From positions 1 to 24,887 of the IMG/VR virus record IMGVR_UViG_3300025603_000075: 24,887 nucleotides of DNA; one strand, written 5' to 3'. This stretch comes from a virus. Each line of letters opens with the position of its first letter. The first letter of the stretch is position 1. Below the pieces are notes generated by a model that worked only from the letters and a program-made list of their open reading frames with translations, did no database searches and was not told the origin of the DNA. Below are positions 23,871 through 24,887 of this stretch, in pieces. The position numbers and the translations under genes are program-made.

Positions 23871-24338
23871 ATGAAGAATAAAAAACTTATTGAATTGCTT
23901 GAAAAACGTATTTCTGATCTTGCGGAATATATTGACCTTAGAGGGAATAATCTTACGAAATATATTGACCTTAGAGTGGTAGAGCTTGTAGCTTTAATAA
24001 AGCAACCTGAGATAAATCAAGATTTACTTCACGGCGAATTAAAAATAAATAGCGAGCGGTTTCTACAAAATGTAGATATAAATCTTGTAGTTGATGCAGA
24101 TAACTACGATAACCAAACGGGTCAATTTTACTTTTTATCTGATTATGACAGAGTAAAGATGGAGAAGATGGAGAAACCTGAGCTAATTGAAGTGCCGTTT
24201 AAATTAAGTGTGTGTGACCATGTTACGTTTAAAACTGAGCAAGGTTATTATTCGAATTTCTTTGAATATTGCAAAGATAATATAATTGACCAGACAAAAA
24301 TCGAATCTATCTTTATTAAAATTAAGGAGACGAAATGA
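23871..24338 (+). CDS. Coiled-coil protein with shared C-terminal domain, paralogue 1
   Basis: A 155-residue protein of no recognised family. The N-terminal 45 residues are a coiled coil with an 11-residue duplication (YIDLR at two places, from an 18-bp DNA repeat 33 bp apart). A middle, polar region follows. Residues 104-155 form a compact domain (ELIEVPFKLS, FFEYCKDNIIDQ, IESIFIKIKE) that is 22/52 identical, without gaps, to the C-terminus of the next gene. A GAAGG ribosome site lies about ten bases upstream of the ATG. The 3' end overlaps the next start by ATGA. Function is unknown; the place in the rightward block suggests an early, possibly host-directed role. Confidence 0.65.
   Translation: MKNKKLIELLEKRISDLAEYIDLRGNNLTKYIDLRVVELVALIKQPEINQDLLHGELKINSERFLQNVDINLVVDADNYDNQTGQFYFLSDYDRVKMEKMEKPELIEVPFKLSVCDHVTFKTEQGYYSNFFEYCKDNIIDQTKIESIFIKIKETK
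23926..23976 (+). repeat. 18-bp direct repeat with 33-bp period
   Basis: AATATATTGACCTTAGAG occurs at 23926-23943 and 23959-23976. The period of 33 bp is 11 codons, so it duplicates one hendecad of the coiled coil. Confidence 0.8.
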
Positions 24339-24700
24339 CTAAAAACGAACGAATTAAATTGCTTGAAGATAATCAAGTAGTTTACAGAAAAAGAATTGAA
24401 TTTCTTGGATCTAATATTCAACTACTTCAACAAGATCTATTGGCATCAACTGAATACTCTAATGATAGAGTAAATAATCTTGATAGAAATATTAATGCTA
24501 GATTTGACAAAATTAGTAAAGAAAAAGAGAAAGAGAAAACTGAGCTAATAGGAATACCGTTTCAATTAGATAAATATGGAGACGTAGTGTTTAAAGACAA
24601 GCGAATAAATCCGGACGCTTTTTTTAATTATTTCATAGACGAAAACATAGATCAAAGTAATATTAAGGGAATCTTTATAGAAATGCAGGAGCCGAAATGA
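24335..24700 (+). CDS. Coiled-coil protein with shared C-terminal domain, paralogue 2
   Basis: A 121-residue protein. The N-terminal 68 residues are a different coiled coil (LLEDNQVVYRKRIEFLGSNI; VNNLDRNINARFDKISKEKE). Residues 70-121 (ELIGIPFQLD, FFNYFIDENIDQ, IKGIFIEMQE) are homologous to residues 104-155 of the upstream gene. A good AAGGAG ribosome site lies five bases before the ATG, which overlaps the previous stop as ATGA. The conserved end with a variable coil suggests a common binding module displayed on different oligomers. No function is known to me. Confidence 0.65.
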   Translation: MTKNERIKLLEDNQVVYRKRIEFLGSNIQLLQQDLLASTEYSNDRVNNLDRNINARFDKISKEKEKEKTELIGIPFQLDKYGDVVFKDKRINPDAFFNYFIDENIDQSNIKGIFIEMQEPK

Positions 24701-24885
24701 CTAAAATCGAACAAGAAAAAGTAATTGATATGCTTGAAGAAGCACATAACATATTAACAAAACTAAAGATTCGTGTTGCAGAAGGTACAATTAGCGCCGA
24801 ATTTATCTGCGCCGGAATCTCCGATATTCAAGGAGATTTAAAATCACACGGGCAAACGGTAGCACGAAATGAGGTTGAACTATGA
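24697..24885 (+). CDS. Small unknown protein in coupled chain
   Basis: A 62-residue protein: an amphipathic helix (EKVIDMLEEAHNILTKLKIR) then a second helix region with EFICAGISDIQGDL. It lacks the C-terminal domain of the two preceding genes but begins with the same ATGACTAAAA junction, with a CAGGAG ribosome site and ATGA overlap. Its own stop overlaps a following ATG (24882). Short helical proteins of this kind are common in phage early regions; no role can be assigned. Confidence 0.55.
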   Translation: MTKIEQEKVIDMLEEAHNILTKLKIRVAEGTISAEFICAGISDIQGDLKSHGQTVARNEVEL

Positions 24886-24887
24886 CT
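24882..24887 (+). CDS. Possible start of the next coupled gene (cut by window edge)
   Basis: ATGACT begins inside the stop of the previous gene (ATGA overlap), repeating the junction seen at 24335 and 24697. Only two codons are visible, so this rests wholly on the pattern of the chain. Confidence 0.3.

Noticed and set aside
1-24887. Prophage, plasmid or satellite origin
   Set aside because: No integrase, attachment site, partition or replication-initiator gene is seen; the ParB-like domain is part of a virion-type polyvalent protein, not of a ParAB pair. A temperate lifestyle cannot be excluded from this window alone.

Overview
The window is part of the genome of a tailed double-stranded DNA bacteriophage, most likely a podovirus-like (short-tailed) phage of a Gram-negative host. 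This rests on a P22-type portal, an acidic scaffold, an HK97-fold type capsid protein, a T4-type lysozyme without a signal sequence, a nozzle-like beta-propeller protein, and a trio of probable DNA-ejection proteins; there is no tape measure or sheath gene. The DNA is AT-rich by eye. No tRNA, rRNA, integrase, large terminase, polymerase or CRISPR array is visible, so the genome continues beyond both ends and host and lifestyle cannot be fixed. A gammaproteobacterial host is an inference, mainly from the close resemblance of the endolysin to T4 lysozyme. Layout, read in the direction of transcription. From about 21.7 kb down to 1 all genes lie on the minus strand and form a tightly packed late morphogenesis block: portal (21704), scaffold, major capsid, a lysis cassette (endolysin, membrane/coiled-coil protein, holin candidate), a 771-residue protein with an adaptor-like N-terminus and a long hendecad coiled coil, a 745-residue nozzle-like protein, an 823-residue central fibre, a small coiled-coil protein, then a run of small receptor-binding or tail-decoration genes (121 aa, FN3 protein with repeats, collagen/S74 protein, Gly-rich adhesin, DUF4376-like protein), and last an adaptor-like protein and three ejection-type proteins, the final one a polyvalent protein of more than 1000 residues with a ParB/sulfiredoxin-like domain that runs off the left edge. 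Most junctions are ATGA or TAATG overlaps, so translation is probably coupled throughout. From 21786 to the right edge the genes are on the plus strand: an SSB-like protein with an acidic DDDLPF tail, a possible small terminase, several small proteins I cannot name, and a chain of coupled small genes that includes a clear pair of paralogues sharing a 52-residue C-terminal domain. The two arms diverge from an 81-bp region (21705-21785) holding a consensus TATAAT box and a perfect 8-3-8 palindrome. A 16/19 match to that palindrome lies at the start of the ejection-gene block (4971-4989). No stretch of more than 300 bases lacks a gene; the largest gaps are 23394-23513 (120 bp), 17042-17134 (93 bp) and 21705-21785 (81 bp). 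The least explained items are the adaptor-hendecad fusion, the multi-domain ejection protein, the paralogous early-gene chain, and the shared 19-bp motif.
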